Source: Trichobilharzia szidati (taxonomy: Eukaryota > Platyhelminthes > Trematoda > Strigeidida > Schistosomatidae). From it: 64,000 nucleotides of DNA. A model generated the notes under the pieces. It searched no databases, was not told the DNA's origin, and saw only the letters and a list, made by a program, of their open reading frames with translations. The stretch covers positions 135,876,920 through 135,940,919 of the forward strand of contig OX235279.1 of the NCBI GenBank assembly GCA_944472155.2. The letters are read 5' to 3'. Shown here piece after piece: positions 31,881 through 43,675 of the stretch. The position numbers and the translations under genes are program-made. Numbering within the stretch: position 1 is the stretch's first letter; each line of letters opens with the position of its first letter.

Positions 31881-34317
31881 ATACAAATGAAACTGTGCGT
31901 ACTGAATTAATAACCAGTACTATCATGAAAATGAGTTAGGTCAAAACTCCACAGAGAATGAGAAATGGGAGATAAGGAGTAAGGTGAAGAAAATTATTTT
32001 TGAACCTGCGCTGTAGTTCGAAAGATGTGACATCCTGCCTCAGGATTTTAAAAATGCAAATCGTTGATCCCTTGATTTTGGGGAAATAGTCAGTGTATAA
32101 TAGGTCTATAGGTATTATAATTTTAAAGAGATTTTCTCATTTCCTCCTTTAGTTTTAATACCAAATGAACATGCATCGCAACTGTTGCAAAATGAAGTTT
32201 GAAGAATTGCATCCTGTATATTAAAAAAATAGATTCTTTAGATCCATGAATTATGATTTCTCAAAGTTCTTAAAACGGTCGAGCTTATGAAAAGCATACT
32301 ATTCAAGATCGTCGTCTTTACACTCTGAATTTAAACCATTGCTTAAAAAATTGTTAGCATAGTGGTAACCTGAATTGTGTAGTCTCAGGATACTTAACAT
32401 GATGACTCTGACGAATTGCCTAATTAAACGCACAGTTGATTATATGGATACAGGATTGAAAAACGGTGTGATATATACTAGCATGGACGATGACTGGGTG
32501 AGCTGGATTCACAAGTTTTAAGGTATATGCTGAGTAAAGTATTCACAGATTAAATATTAATTCTTTGAATCCTAAGCATCTGTTGAAGAGTAAAACGTGT
32601 TTATTCCGACAAATAGCTCTCAGATTAGTTTCAATCAGTTGCTGGAAATGCTTTTTGTCTGATAAAAGAGACCGTCTTGCATTTTATTAGGAATTAAGTA
32701 AAATTTTGCCTTTAAAGACGCCCAAATATATAATTCAGAGATGGCTTCCTGAATGTGAGTACATAAAACTAGAAATATCAAGATGACATCAATAGATAGT
32801 GGTAATTTAAATTTAGTAATGTTATGAGAAAGATACAGATAAATTACAAACAAAGTTATTACACAAGTCAATAATTTATTAACTTTTAATCCGCCAGAGT
32901 AACATTCTTTCACGTCATGTTGCATTAGTACAAAATCCCTAGAGAATGATAAATGGATGAAACTAAATCTCTTAAAGTAATTTTTAGCTGATATTATTAG
33001 CCTTTCTTATCTTCATTCAGAGAACCTTTATCTTAGCTTCTGTTACCACAACATTGTGACTGTTGAGCAAAAAAAGGTAAGAGATGTGCAATACAAAACA
33101 ATTATTGATGAATCCTCAGAAAAATTGTCAAAACTGTAGACATTCGTTCTACATCAGCAGACAACATTTTATGCATCACTGGGCATACTGGCATTTGGCT
33201 TTGCTTAGTTATTCTTAGTTCTGATTGAAATAGAGGTTAAAAAAGTTATTTCAGACTGAATAAGAAACTTGACCAAGTAGGCATTTGAGTTCATCTACTC
33301 ACGTATTCAATGTACACCACAGTGAGCTGCAGTGCCATAACATATATACAAATGACAACCATGCAACCCCAATCGTTGAATTTTTATAAAAAACTTACAA
33401 TAAAGTATTTAAAGCAATTAGTTCCCTTTATAAATTTAGACAAAGCAATAAGAAGACGAAATGTGTCTGAATCGTGTAATGTATTTGGTTTAGTGATCTA
33501 TATTTTTATTTTGACCTTCAATATGTCCTTTTAACTTGACCTAAGTCTCTTTTCTCACCTCTTAACTCTTTATTAATTTCATATATATTCCTACGACAAG
33601 TCCATTTGTGATCAGATTGTTTGAAATGTGTTGCGTAAATACATTACACGATTCAGACAAATTACGTCTTCTTATTGCTTTGTCTATATAAAGTATTTAT
33701 GAAAAGCCGATTATCACCTATCGCACTTAAAATCTGTGATACCCTTTTTAAATTGAAATTTGATTCGCTTGCATTTCTTTCATAATGTACTGTTTGAAAA
33801 AGAAGTTATACAGCTTAGAAAGTTGAAAAGTAGAATTTGTTGTAACTTTAATATAGTGGTTACGAGCTACTTTCCATCACTATTTAAACCTCTAAATTCA
33901 TATATTTTCTACAGAAACCTAATTCAAACCTGTGAACTCCCTCATAGTTAGTTTACTTAATTACACTCAGTTTACTAACGCTAAATATTCAACAAATGAA
34001 TCTATGGAAGGGAAAAAGTACACAAGAAATAAATAAAAGAAGATTGCAGTGATAAGTTTTCTTTCTTACGATGGAACGAATTACTAAGTTGTTCATTAGT
34101 GAACATATGCCAAAAGAGGAAGACTTAGAGTGATTTCTGATTAGAGGTCAAGCTAAATTGAGTTATAAAATGAAGATATTTAACACAAATATGAGTCGAC
34201 CGTGCAATAGCTGAATGTTCAGCAACTGCGTGGAAAGTCCGTGTACTATACCCACCAGACTAGTTCCTCATCCTGCACTAGTTTATTGTTAACCGGAAAA
34301 CAGACAGGGTTGGGGTT
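31881..34317. other. AT-rich stretch with one inverted repeat
   Basis: No gene was recognised. It contains the inverted repeat 33435-33689. Confidence 0.4.
33435..33689. repeat. Inverted repeat, 52-bp arms, shared in part with 55735-55790
   Basis: Arms 33435-33486 and 33638-33689 are inverted copies with a few mismatches, both built on AGACAAAGCAATAAGAAGAC. Just left of the right arm, GATCAGATTGTTTGAAATGT recurs at about 55738-55757 as GATCAGATTGCTTGAAATGT. This may be the end of another unidentified retroelement, because PLE ends elsewhere in the window are also inverted, but no coding sequence supports that. Confidence 0.6.
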
Positions 34318-34395
34318 GAGGCTATCACCTCTCCTCCGTGAAAACAACGCCACCGGTACTAAAATTTCAAAAACGTTAGACACTTGATGTTCCCA
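34318..34395 (+). repeat. Degenerate chimeric-SINE or RTE leader fragment
   Basis: The segment from GGGTTGGGGTTGAGGCTATC to GTTCCCACTGGAAC has the order of parts of the chimeric SINE but is heavily changed. Confidence 0.35.
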
Positions 34396-34448
34396 CTGGA
34401 ACAAAACTGATTAGGAAGAATCTAAAATAAATATGGGATTTTAGTAAG

Positions 34449-34610
34449 AAAATATACCTCAGTAAGCCAGAAAGAAAAGCTGGTAAAAAGTAAAGGTTGG
34501 GCATGAGGCTGGCAACCCTATCCTGTAAAAATAAACGCTGCTAAAGAAACTTCAAGCCCTTAGCTTGAAGCCCTATGCTCCACTGGGAACGTGAAGGAAT
34601 AAAAAAAGGA
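34449..34610 (+). mobile_element. tRNA/RTE-chimeric SINE, head missing
   Basis: The body runs TACCTCAGTAAGCCAGAAAG, GGGCATGAGGCTGGCAACCC, then GCTGCTAAAGAAACTTCAAG. The tail is TTGAAGCCCTATGCTCCACT followed by an A-rich end. The tRNA-like head is absent, consistent with 5' truncation during reverse transcription. Confidence 0.7.
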
Positions 34611-35960
34611 AAATATACATAGAATTTTAAAAAAGTACAGGGAAATACATAGCAGCGGAATTAACCAAAATGTTAACCTTCTCTAAAGCTTTTTTTAAGG
34701 GAAGGTTTAAAATACATTTCTCAAAAAGAAGGGTTGTATTAAACTTCAGGTAGCCTTGTCTTCAGCCATACCTTGATAACACAAATTTCAAGTGACTTAG
34801 TGGGAAACCTAATAAACTAAGCTAGGCCTACTGAGCTCATATGTTATCTTTCTATAGAGATAAAAGATTTTAACATCAGGATCCCTTTATGTTGTGAATA
34901 TCGCTCCTGATATTTTATCCCTATTGACATTTGTCTTGATGTTTCAAAAGGCACCTTATCTTTGTGGCTGAAGCTGAGAAGTTAACAGAATAATTCTGTC
35001 TGCCAACCTATTGGTTTCTTTACTCATATTACATGAGTCCGTCTCGTTTCTTTTTATGATGACCAGTTTCTAATCATTGGTATATGGTAAACAAATATAA
35101 ATTATTTTCTATGGTTGATGGCAGTTGTAAAGAAGCCGAGCTTATTGTGACTTTCCAGTATACAGACTATGTCAACTATGAGACAAGGAACTGAGCTTTT
35201 CGGGAACCAGTCAATCTCCTCTATGAATATAGTGCATAAAGTAAATGGTTACTAGCAAGCAGCCATTGTCTAATCTTTCTCAGTGAATGCTTATAAGCGT
35301 AAAATATACGTCCAAAGCCTTCTGCTGATTGCCAGTTATCAAGCACCAATTAAAAGTGCATTTCAGTGGCAAGTCTACTGTCTTAGTGATATATGGAATT
35401 CAGGCAAAGAAAGCAACAAGGAAACATAACAATGGTTACTTGCTAGTGAATAATCAGTATGGGTAGAAATTCTGCTCTTCTCGTAACCATTCACTGAGCA
35501 AGTGAATTTAAGGTTTAAATGTGAAAACATAGAAATATCTGTTGTTGTTTCAATCATGAAGCAAAATGTTTATGCATTTAAGAACAAACTAAGAAAACAA
35601 GGGGAATGTGGCAAGTAATTTACCACACATATTGCGAATAATGTCACGGTCTTTTCTACAGGATTTAGTCAAAAACTACGTGCCTCGATTTTACTGTTTT
35701 TGGCTTCGTAGATGTTTATTATGCGGTATGTAGAGTTATTTCTGCCTCCATAACTTGAATGTGCGGTTAAACTGGAACAACACCAGATCCACACAGTGGA
35801 TTGTCACAGTGGTCTGATTTTCTCTTCACCTGAAAACATTCCGCATTTAGATGATTCATAAGATAGTTCTATGAGCAATATTCCAAATTTATCCGGCGGT
35901 GATCAAAGTAGGTTCGGTTTTGCACCACGGATATAATGTTAACAGAAAATTGTTAATTTC
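34611..35960. other. AT-rich spacer
   Basis: No gene or clear repeat was recognised. Confidence 0.4.
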
Positions 35961-35964
35961 TTAT

Positions 35965-36236
35965 TATTGTTCACTTGGCTTCCTAGTGGAACATACGGCT
36001 TCAACTGCACGCCTCCACTTGCTTCTGTCTTCTGCTGTGCTTTTCACTTGCATCCATGTCAGTCCATACTGTTTCAACTCTTCTTCACACGATCTACTCC
36101 ATGTCACCCGTGGACGTTCCACCCGCCGCTTCCCTTTCAGGTTCCACTTGAGCTATGGCCTGACGCGCGATGTCACCCAACGGCCTCCTCAGCGAGTGTC
36201 CAATCCATCTCCACTTTCTCCTGCATATTTGTTGTG
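35965..36236 (-). pseudogene. RTE-type LINE relic, 3' end
   Basis: On the minus strand it matches the last 270 bp of the RTE coding region. GGAGAAAGTGGAGATGGATT and GAGGAGGCCGTTGGGTGACA open it. The GRPRVTW-like part and a tail with TTGAAGCCGTATGTTCCACT close it. It is close to the fragment at 45398-45752 and belongs to the same subfamily. Confidence 0.7.
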
Positions 36237-36240
36237 TTAA

Positions 36241-37039
36241 TTTCTAGCACCAATAAATATTATGCAATTCGTTATCTGAAATGTATTTATTAACCAGTCA
36301 ATAAAATGTATATCAACAAAATATTTACATTTAAAGGTGATCAACTTCATAATGACTACCTGATAAACTCATCAACAAAGTATGAAGAATTCACGGTATT
36401 AAATTATTCATTTGACTAATATTAATATAACTTTCAATATAAAATCACAGGAGTCTCATAAAGCTACTCAATAAATGAAATCTTCTTAGTTGTGTGGGGT
36501 TAGTTATTCACCAGTGGTCATGAACTGACTCAGAACAATGTCCGAAATAGATTAATTGTTCAAACAATGATTAGTCGCCTACTGTTTGCCGTGTTTAATT
36601 TTTCAACTACCAGGTATGGCCAGCTGTGAAAGATAATAGTTGTGTGCCACTAAATTGTTCTAGTCTAGGACGATACAATAGCTAAGTGTTTTTTGCGTCT
36701 CCAGTTGAGGTCGATTTGTAATGAAATTCTCCTTCAAAAGAAATGCAAGAAGTAGTAGCAAATACTCTCAACAACAATAGCGATAATAAAACTGCAAAGT
36801 GTTAATATCAGAGTTGTGTCTTTGATCATTTCACTGTAAGAATATATATTGTACACAAAGTAACGAAATAAATCATATTGGTAGAGTTTAAAAATCGCAA
36901 GTGAATAATTGACAACCAAGAATATGACTATATTCATTGTGGTGCATTATGCCCTGCATCTGCTAGGCTGGTTAACAGGTATTTCTCGTCAGATTTCACT
37001 TAACTTTCTACGAGCATATCTGACTGAACTAAATAACTC
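36241..37039. other. AT-rich spacer
   Basis: Nothing recognised. Confidence 0.4.
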
Positions 37040-37420
37040 GTATATACTTCAGCCACTGGGACCCAATTCAATGGCCCATGGATTCTAACTCCTACCAGTT
37101 CATGATTACAGACCGACCACCAACCAATGTCATCGGCGGGAAATCCATCTTTACATTCCAAATGGGTGCACGACTTTGCACTAGAACTCCAGGAAACTTT
37201 TCTTGTAGCAAGTCACTAGCGAGCATCAGATTAATTTTAAATAGTTGGTTTGCAAGGATTAGATTTTTTTCGAGTTTCACCGCGGATTGATATCGTTTAG
37301 ACGACCACTGTGGGATGAAACAGCTGTCCAGTACTCCCTGGTTTTCAGTAGTTTGCCAACTGATATCAATCCATGGTCAGATTCGAAAAACAAATCAAAT
37401 CCATACGAATAAACTCTTGA
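37040..37420. repeat. Composite repeat containing hammerhead SINE pieces, copy 1
   Basis: The left part (37045-37230, with CAGACCGACCACCAACCAAT and ACTCCAGGAAACTT) recurs at about 48690-48830 and 50100-50235. The right part (37310-37395) is the SINE block GATGAAACAGCTGTCCAGTA and the CCTGGTTTTC body. The ribozyme core upstream of GAAAC is not preserved. Confidence 0.55.
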
Positions 37421-37867
37421 AGAATTGAAAAGCACCAACAAACTAGGACTCGTCTCACTAAAAGATGAACTTATCGTTTTTCATTCACTTTGAAGTTAGA
37501 ATTATCTATAATCTGGAAATACATAAATAAAGCTCTTTTCACTTGTTTCAGTTAGATTAAGCTGTCAAAATAATTTTACTGGTGTTGAATATAAAAGTTT
37601 TAGTGATGTTTTAATTCTAACAGTTATTTCAGATTTTTCAGAATATAAGTGATAACAGTGAGAAGCAGACAAGAAATTTCCTCACAAGGTTGTGCACAAC
37701 TTAGGGTGTCTGAATGGAGATTGCATCACATGGTAAGGCAGTGTTTAATATTTCAATGAATATTGCTTTTTTTTATTATTGTGTTGGAGTTGCCGTAAGT
37801 ATGAAAATTAACGGATCTTGAAGCAAACTTTATTCAACCTATTGAGATTAATAAGAATGGGTTTAAT
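37421..37867. other. AT-rich spacer
   Basis: Nothing recognised. Confidence 0.35.
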
Positions 37868-38052
37868 TACAGGATTTCATCATGAGCTGACATCGGCTGG
37901 AGAACCATTGGAATACCTGAGAATAGTGGACAGCTGTCTCGTCCATCCGGTTTGAGGCTCTTCAGCAATACGCACTCATCTGGTTTTGACCTGGGAACTT
38001 CCAGCCACAAAACAACCTCGTAGACCATTTAGCCACTGAGACCCTACTCAAT
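37868..38052 (-). mobile_element. Hammerhead SINE, near full-length with tRNA-like head
   Basis: On the minus strand the tRNA-like head (38052-37985) has box A TGGCTAAATGG but a decayed box B. The ribozyme core box CTGAAGA is intact. GACGAGAC replaces GACGAAAC, and AGCTGTCCAC and the 3' body ending GATGAAATCCTG follow. One base change in the GAAA box should make it inactive. The copy abuts the foldback element that begins at about 38053. Confidence 0.65.
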
Positions 38053-38572
38053 AACCAACGCCGCCATCATACTAGAGGGTTTGCCTCTGCAGTGCACTCA
38101 GAATTGTTGTTATTAGATGGTTGGAGGCAATAGGCAGGAGGTCTTGGACCTAAGTTTCGTGCCAATCGACACTCGTCAGCAAGGCATGTTTGCGATGTTG
38201 AAGGAACTCATTTCCGTTCTTAGATTGCCTCCAACCATCTAATATCAACAATTCTAAGTGCTTTGTGATGGATAACCACACAGCATGGTGGCCACATTAC
38301 AAACCTGACTGGTAGAATTCAGTCTGCACCAAAGAAAAGACTAGCCGCATGACACCATTTACTGTCCAATCAGAGTATCTAATATAGTCCATTTGGTGGT
38401 TAGTGGCGAGCCCGGGTATCTCAGTGGTAACGTCTGTAACTGCAGCACTGAGTAACATGGGTTCGAACCTCAAGGTTGCAGTGCATGTAATGCTTGCTGA
38501 CTGGTGAGAGGCAACAAGCGGATAACCTAGGTCCAAGGCTTCCTGCCAATTTCCTCCATACATCTAATATTA
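38053..38572 (+). mobile_element. Foldback element with tRNA-like core, copy 2
   Basis: Inverted arms lie at about 38110-38225 and 38465-38570 (GCAGGAGGTCTTGGACCTAA against its partner). A tight inverted pair lies at 38093-38142 and 38222-38268, built on TTAGATGGTTGGAGGCAAT. The tRNA-like core at 38408-38474 has box A TATCTCAGTGG and a perfect box B GGGTTCGAACC. The family is shared with 7975-8533. No protein is encoded; mobilisation by another element is presumed. Confidence 0.6.
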
Positions 38573-39436
38573 TCTGTACTTTTGATAAATACAGTTCTGG
38601 TGTTTTTAAATATGTAATCGTAAAAAAAATTCTCCCATGAAGGCACTCACTGGCAACCAGTAGATATAGGGTTTCTTAAATTCCATTGTTAATTTTGTTA
38701 TTTTCTGACATGCATAAAACTCACCTAAAATTATGCAAGACTTTTAAGCAAACTTATATAATCCACAGATATGGCAGACTAAATTAGTCTACTTTTTACT
38801 TGACTATCAAAGTTATCTCTGAAGTTCTTTCAATAAACTAGCGACTTTAGTAACTTAACTTTGACATCAGTACACATGGAATGAATAATATATTTGGAGT
38901 ACATTCTGTCACACTAAAGATTATTGTACTTAGAACTTGATTTCGACTTCAGATTAAATGTATCTTCATGGCATCCGGGTAAATATAAATCTTTTTTCGT
39001 GCTGCAAATGTTTAGAGATAACTGTCCTAATTATTTTGATTTTTCATAATTTTTTATGTAAGTTATTCTGTTTAACATCTCTTTGACAAAGAGAATAAAT
39101 TCTGAATTATTTTGTACAGCACTTAGAATATTGCATAATCTGCTTACCCTTATTTCAACGACATATGAATATTAGTTAAACGGTCAGTAGTGTTCCTTTC
39201 GACGCCTAAAGGCCTCAATGTCAACAGAATCGTATGGCGTAAATTATATTCATTGAAGAAATGCAAATGTTAAAAAAAGCAGCTTTCCGGTTATTTGTTC
39301 GATTTTAAATTCTCAAAGTTTCTCATCAAATTGTGCTTACTGTTGTACTACAGCAACTTTGTAGTTAATCCTCTGTAAATTGCAAAACAGAATTGTCGTC
39401 AAAGTTAGGTTATGGAACAATATAAAAGCAAAGAAG
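38573..39436. other. AT-rich spacer
   Basis: Nothing recognised. Confidence 0.4.
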
Positions 39437-39665
39437 TGCGTCGGTGGCATAGCGGTTAAGACGCTCGCCGACCATGCACATGGTCCGGGGTTCGATCCCC
39501 GACCGACGCACTCCTTTACCTCGCTAAGCCAGAAATAATGCTGGTGAAGAGGAAAGGTTGGGCATGAGGCTAGCAACACCATCCTGTAAAATAAACACTG
39601 CTACAGAAACTTCAAGCCACTAGCTTGAAGCTCTATGTTCCACTGGGGAACGTGAAGGGAAAAAA
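39437..39665 (+). mobile_element. tRNA/RTE-chimeric SINE, best-preserved copy
   Basis: The head 39438-39510 is tRNA-sized (73 nt). Its ends GCGTCGG and CCGACGC form a perfect 7-bp acceptor-like stem, box A is TGGCATAGCGG and box B is GGTTCGATCCC. It is not a working tRNA, because the middle forms a hairpin ACCATG/CATGGT with no anticodon loop. The body (39511-39612) runs CTCCTTTACCTCGCTAAG, GGGCATGAGGCTAGCAAC, then CTGCTACAGAAACTTCAAG, and closely follows the LINE leader at 27690-27745. The tail (39613-39665) with TATGTTCCACTGG matches RTE 3' ends and finishes A-rich. Confidence 0.8.
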
Positions 39666-42078
39666 AGCAAGGAACACTAGTAATTCAATTCATATCAGTT
39701 TACTACATTCCATCGTTGTACTTGAAAGGAGTTGACTATGAAGGCAGTTATTCGGAGATGAATTATGCCTACACACTATCGGAAACTTACAAATGCATAA
39801 TGATAGTGCAGTTCGATTCAGTGGCTTAGCAAATTACGACCTCCACAAGCTTCATTAGCATTTAGTAGACCTGGAAGAATGCAGTATATCTATTCAGTAT
39901 TCTTATAATCATGTCATTATAAAAATAACTAATTCTGCTTCTCCTTTTCACTTTACTCACAGTATTGTGAATAATTATCAGGAGCACCTGTTTAATAATT
40001 CATAAGAACTTGGTAACTACATAGTATTTAATTCACTCAAAAAGTTTTCTAGTCTTGCATACTAACACACATATTAAAAACAAATGACTTTAAACTTTGA
40101 TTGTCTAAGTCTAAAGAGGATGTATAACGTAAGGAAGTATTGATATAAAATAAAATCCAAAATCCTGCAAGCTTTATGAGCGAGATCACAGTCTGACTAA
40201 TGACTAAGGTTACAATGTCTCTGTATTTTCAATTTTTCAAACTTAAATACAACACCAAATAATGCAGGTAAAAGGATAAGAAAATTCCTAAAATTAGCGG
40301 CTCCATCAATTATACTGTATACAAAATACTAAGAAATCGTTTATTTTAAGTTCGGCTATTCGTGAAAACTAAATTAACCGCCCACATGACTTGAACAAGA
40401 TAGATATCTGTTACAGAACTAGGTGAAGTGGTACTATTTAGCATTTTTATTGCCTAAAAAACTCTCAATTTAAAAATGCCAAAAACTCTACTACCCTTGT
40501 CAGAATAGACAAAAACTCATCTGTCCGACTTTATTAGGTGGCCTTGTTAAATACTCTCTTCCGCTGTGTAACAGTTCTTTTTCATGAATCACTACAGGAA
40601 GAATTAACAACATCTACTTTGTAATTATTTTTTCAGTTTACTCTCTCTCTCATTTCAAAGTTATAAGTATTAAGCTTTTGCCAGAAGGAAGAATGTGGTA
40701 GGAAAAACCTTGAAGGGCCTAAAAAATAAAAATTATATCACCGTTCACGATAATGTAGCAGCCTGAATTGTATTGCAAGCGCATTGTCATTTAACTACCA
40801 GAAGTTCAAGACTGTTTTTGAATATGTTACATCATCTTAGAAAACAGACTATTAGAGACAGCAATAAACGGAGAAATGCGCAGAGTTTAAGAAAGATGTT
40901 TCTAATTCAACATCCTGAAAAAGAGATTTTTACCCTAGACGTTATGAAATAGAACATCTTTAATCGGTTCGAATTTTCATGTAGAATACGGTATTATTTT
41001 TTAAGAAATCAGATTGTTTCTCTTAGATTTTGATTTTCTCCAGTAATATATGCATATGTTACTGAGTTGATAATATTTAATCCCTGAGATCTCCATACAT
41101 CCTGTATATGTGTTAGCAAGTATTCCTAACACTTATAAAGTTTAAAGATCTGCCTAATTATCCACTTTTTAAAAGATTAATCGGTTACATTTATCATAGT
41201 AATCTCTTTCGGTTTTATTTTCTTATATATATATTCAGGTAGATACTTGAGAACTCTGATTTAATACTCTAACCCACTTCAAAATTTCTTCTGAACTTCG
41301 CCCTTAAGAGTAGCTCACTGCAGGAGTATTCTGGACGTTAGAAAAATAAACAATGTTTAGCAAGAAAAACATTTTCTCTATTGAAGAAAGTATCTGCTTT
41401 AACAGAAGACATTTTGTTTAACTTGAATAAAAGGCCAATAAGATTTTATCAATCCACCGTTCTCTATTCATTAGCCTCATGGTATATTACGTATTGGTTA
41501 GGTGGGACTTCGTAGTTAATGGGATACACCAAATATAGCGTGAAGACCATAACTAAATTAAGGTGCTGGACGTTAACTGGGTCGTACAATTTATTATCAG
41601 AAACTATCGATCATGAATTTCCATCACATTAACCAACAGTCTGTGGGATTCATGACTCACAAGAACCAGATGATATTGCTGCATTTTTGTATGGTTCTAT
41701 AGCTGTAGTCCATTTAAGACGAAATCTAATGAAAACTCAATCCATTTCATAATATTGTGTAAAAAGGGCAACATTAGTTCATGTCTATTGTTCTCATAAT
41801 TCATAAAGTTACAGGTTTAAAATTTGTGTACTGAAGAAAAAAGCTATAGATGAAATTTTTATGCGAAGAATACAAATGAATTATCTTGACTTAAGTAAAA
41901 ATAAAGCCATATAAATGGCTTAGTGAATAGGAAAAATATTAACAAGCCTGCATTATCCCATTTGTACGCTAAGCGATTTGCACCGAATATATCTAAAGTG
42001 GATTATTCAGATGCGTTGTATGAAAGCGGACCCATGGATTTAAAACAAGCAATAAAGGTTAATAAAGCAGGATTTAAT
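39666..42078. other. AT-rich stretch
   Basis: No gene or repeat was recognised over 2.4 kb. Confidence 0.4.
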
Positions 42079-42109
42079 GAATTCATCGAATTTCGGTAGA
42101 ACTCGTCAG
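42079..42109 (-). ncRNA. Hammerhead-like block about 400 bp after a PLE coding end
   Basis: On the minus strand CTGACGA (42109-42103) matches the CUGANGA core exactly and GAAA (42094-42091) is intact. Stem III forms from ATTC/GAAT around GAT, and the cleavage base would be T at 42080. The eight bases between the boxes give only a weak stem II, and stem I pairs poorly. Its distance from the coding end (42505) is similar to that in the PLE at 57592-58993. Confidence 0.45.
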
Positions 42110-43485
42110 CTGAATACTCTACATACACGGATATATATATACTTCTGAAATTACATTGGGAGGTATAAAACTGATAGGTAAATAAACTACATTGAAAAAG
42201 TCATGCAGAAAGACAGGGGCGAATGTTTTCCAGGTCATGTTCAAATAGACAAGGAGAGAGGGAGTATGACAGATCAAAATTAAGATATAATGCATTACAA
42301 TTCAATTACATCACTTAGATAAACAATTAGTAATTAGAGAATATAACAAGAATTGCAAACAGAGTAATATCAGTAGTAATAGTTATAATAACAATAATAA
42401 TAATGTTGAAGTGAGTTAAGATAATGCTACTGATAAAGGACAGTTTGAAGTGAATCAATAATAATAAAAATAATAATGAGAGGTAGAATAATGAGTAAAG
42501 TGTATTACCATGGTAGATTCAGAGTGACGACCATCTCCTCTTGTACACAGAGATCTGGTTTATAAACTCGAATTGCACAAGCCTCTGCAATTGCAAACAT
42601 CTTCCAGTTTCTTTGTCTGCTGACAGTAGTGAGTGACTTGACAGCGTCGATATCATGTCCATAGTCCACGAGATTTTTTGTTATTGAGGTTTTTGGCACT
42701 TTGCACTCAACTGTTTTCAACCATTTTCGCAAATGCTCCATCATGCAAGTAGACAATCGTCTTTCTGTACAAACTACGTATTTGCTTTCACAAACACACT
42801 CAATTTGATATACGCAGTTTGAAGTATCCAGGATTAGCGACTGGTCTTCCGCAGACTGTTGAAGTACTCGCTTGGTAGTGTTAAGGAAGACAAGCTTTGC
42901 AGCATAATAAGTTCTCCTGATAGCTTTATGGAGTCTTCGTTTGACTACTTCTTTCGCATTGTCCCCTTTGAATGTCAAATTGATATGGACAGATTTCTTT
43001 GGAACTGTTTGGATAGTTTTGCAGGGGCTAATTTCTTTAGAGTATTTATTAATGAACTTCTCAGGATATCCATTCTTAGATAAAATATCCTTCAGAGCTT
43101 TTATTTCATGCTCAATAGTACTGTCAGAACAAATTTTCCGTGCTCTATTGAACAGTGTTCTGACTAAGTTCTTTTTATACTGGATTGGAACAAAGCTCTT
43201 AAAATGCATCTACTGTCCTGTTCATGAAGACTTTCTATATATAAATCTTTCGAATGTGCTATCAGTCCTTTTCATTAGAAAAACGTCTAGGAATTTAATA
43301 GTATCGTTTTCCTCGTGTTCTATTGTGAAACTGAGATTCACATGGCATGAGTTGAATTTTATCAACATGTCTTCAGCTTTTGATCTGCTTCCACAGACAA
43401 TAAAAATGTCATCAATATATCTTAGGTGGAAGCATATCTGCGAGTCGCATAAGACAAAGGTATTTTCGCTGTTATAAGAAATAAT
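42110..43485 (-). mobile_element. Penelope-like element relic, RT motif to 3' region
   Basis: This is a 5'-truncated PLE. It keeps the end of the reverse transcriptase (with YIDD), the connecting region and the GIY-YIG endonuclease, followed by an AT- and TAA-rich 3' region of about 400 bp. A pyrimidine-AG junction near 43490 just upstream of the first recognisable codons could be a retained intron acceptor, since PLEs are known to keep introns; this is speculative. Confidence 0.75.
42505..43485 (-). pseudogene. PLE reverse transcriptase end and GIY-YIG endonuclease
   Basis: The minus-strand reading starts near 43485 with FVLCDSQICFHLRYIDDIF. YIDD is the RT catalytic motif C (43419-43408). 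Two in-frame stops, TGA (43224-43222) and TAG (43212-43210), separate it from a 234-codon open frame (43209-42505). That frame keeps the NGYPEKFI connector and the GIY-YIG region CVYQIECVCESKYVVCTERR, where the usual YIG reads YVV and the following Arg is Cys. It also keeps GHDID and the C-terminal AEACAIRVYKPDLCVQ. The stops and changed catalytic residues make it inactive. Confidence 0.8.
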
Positions 43486-43675
43486 ACTGAAAAGGAAACA
43501 TCCGTCAAATGGAAAGATTACAGATACTTAAACGTGTGCATTTCGATGCTCTTTTCAAACAGATTGCATCTAGTTGTACTAATTGTTTTTGTTATTATTA
43601 TTAAATTGTTTTAATTTAAAAGCATTGGCACAATAACTAATAAAAGATGAATGACAATCTTATGGTTTACAACAG

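Noticed and set aside
38408..38474. tRNA-like sequence with perfect box B
   Set aside because: It lies inside a foldback repeat that also occurs at 7975-8533, and the cloverleaf stems do not pair well.
39438..39510. Apparent tRNA gene with perfect 7-bp acceptor stem
   Set aside because: There is no usable anticodon arm, and the sequence is followed directly by a SINE body present in several copies; it is annotated as a SINE head.
42941..43477. 178-codon plus-strand open frame opposite the PLE
   Set aside because: It is antisense to the readable PLE protein, which contains YIDD and nuclease motifs.
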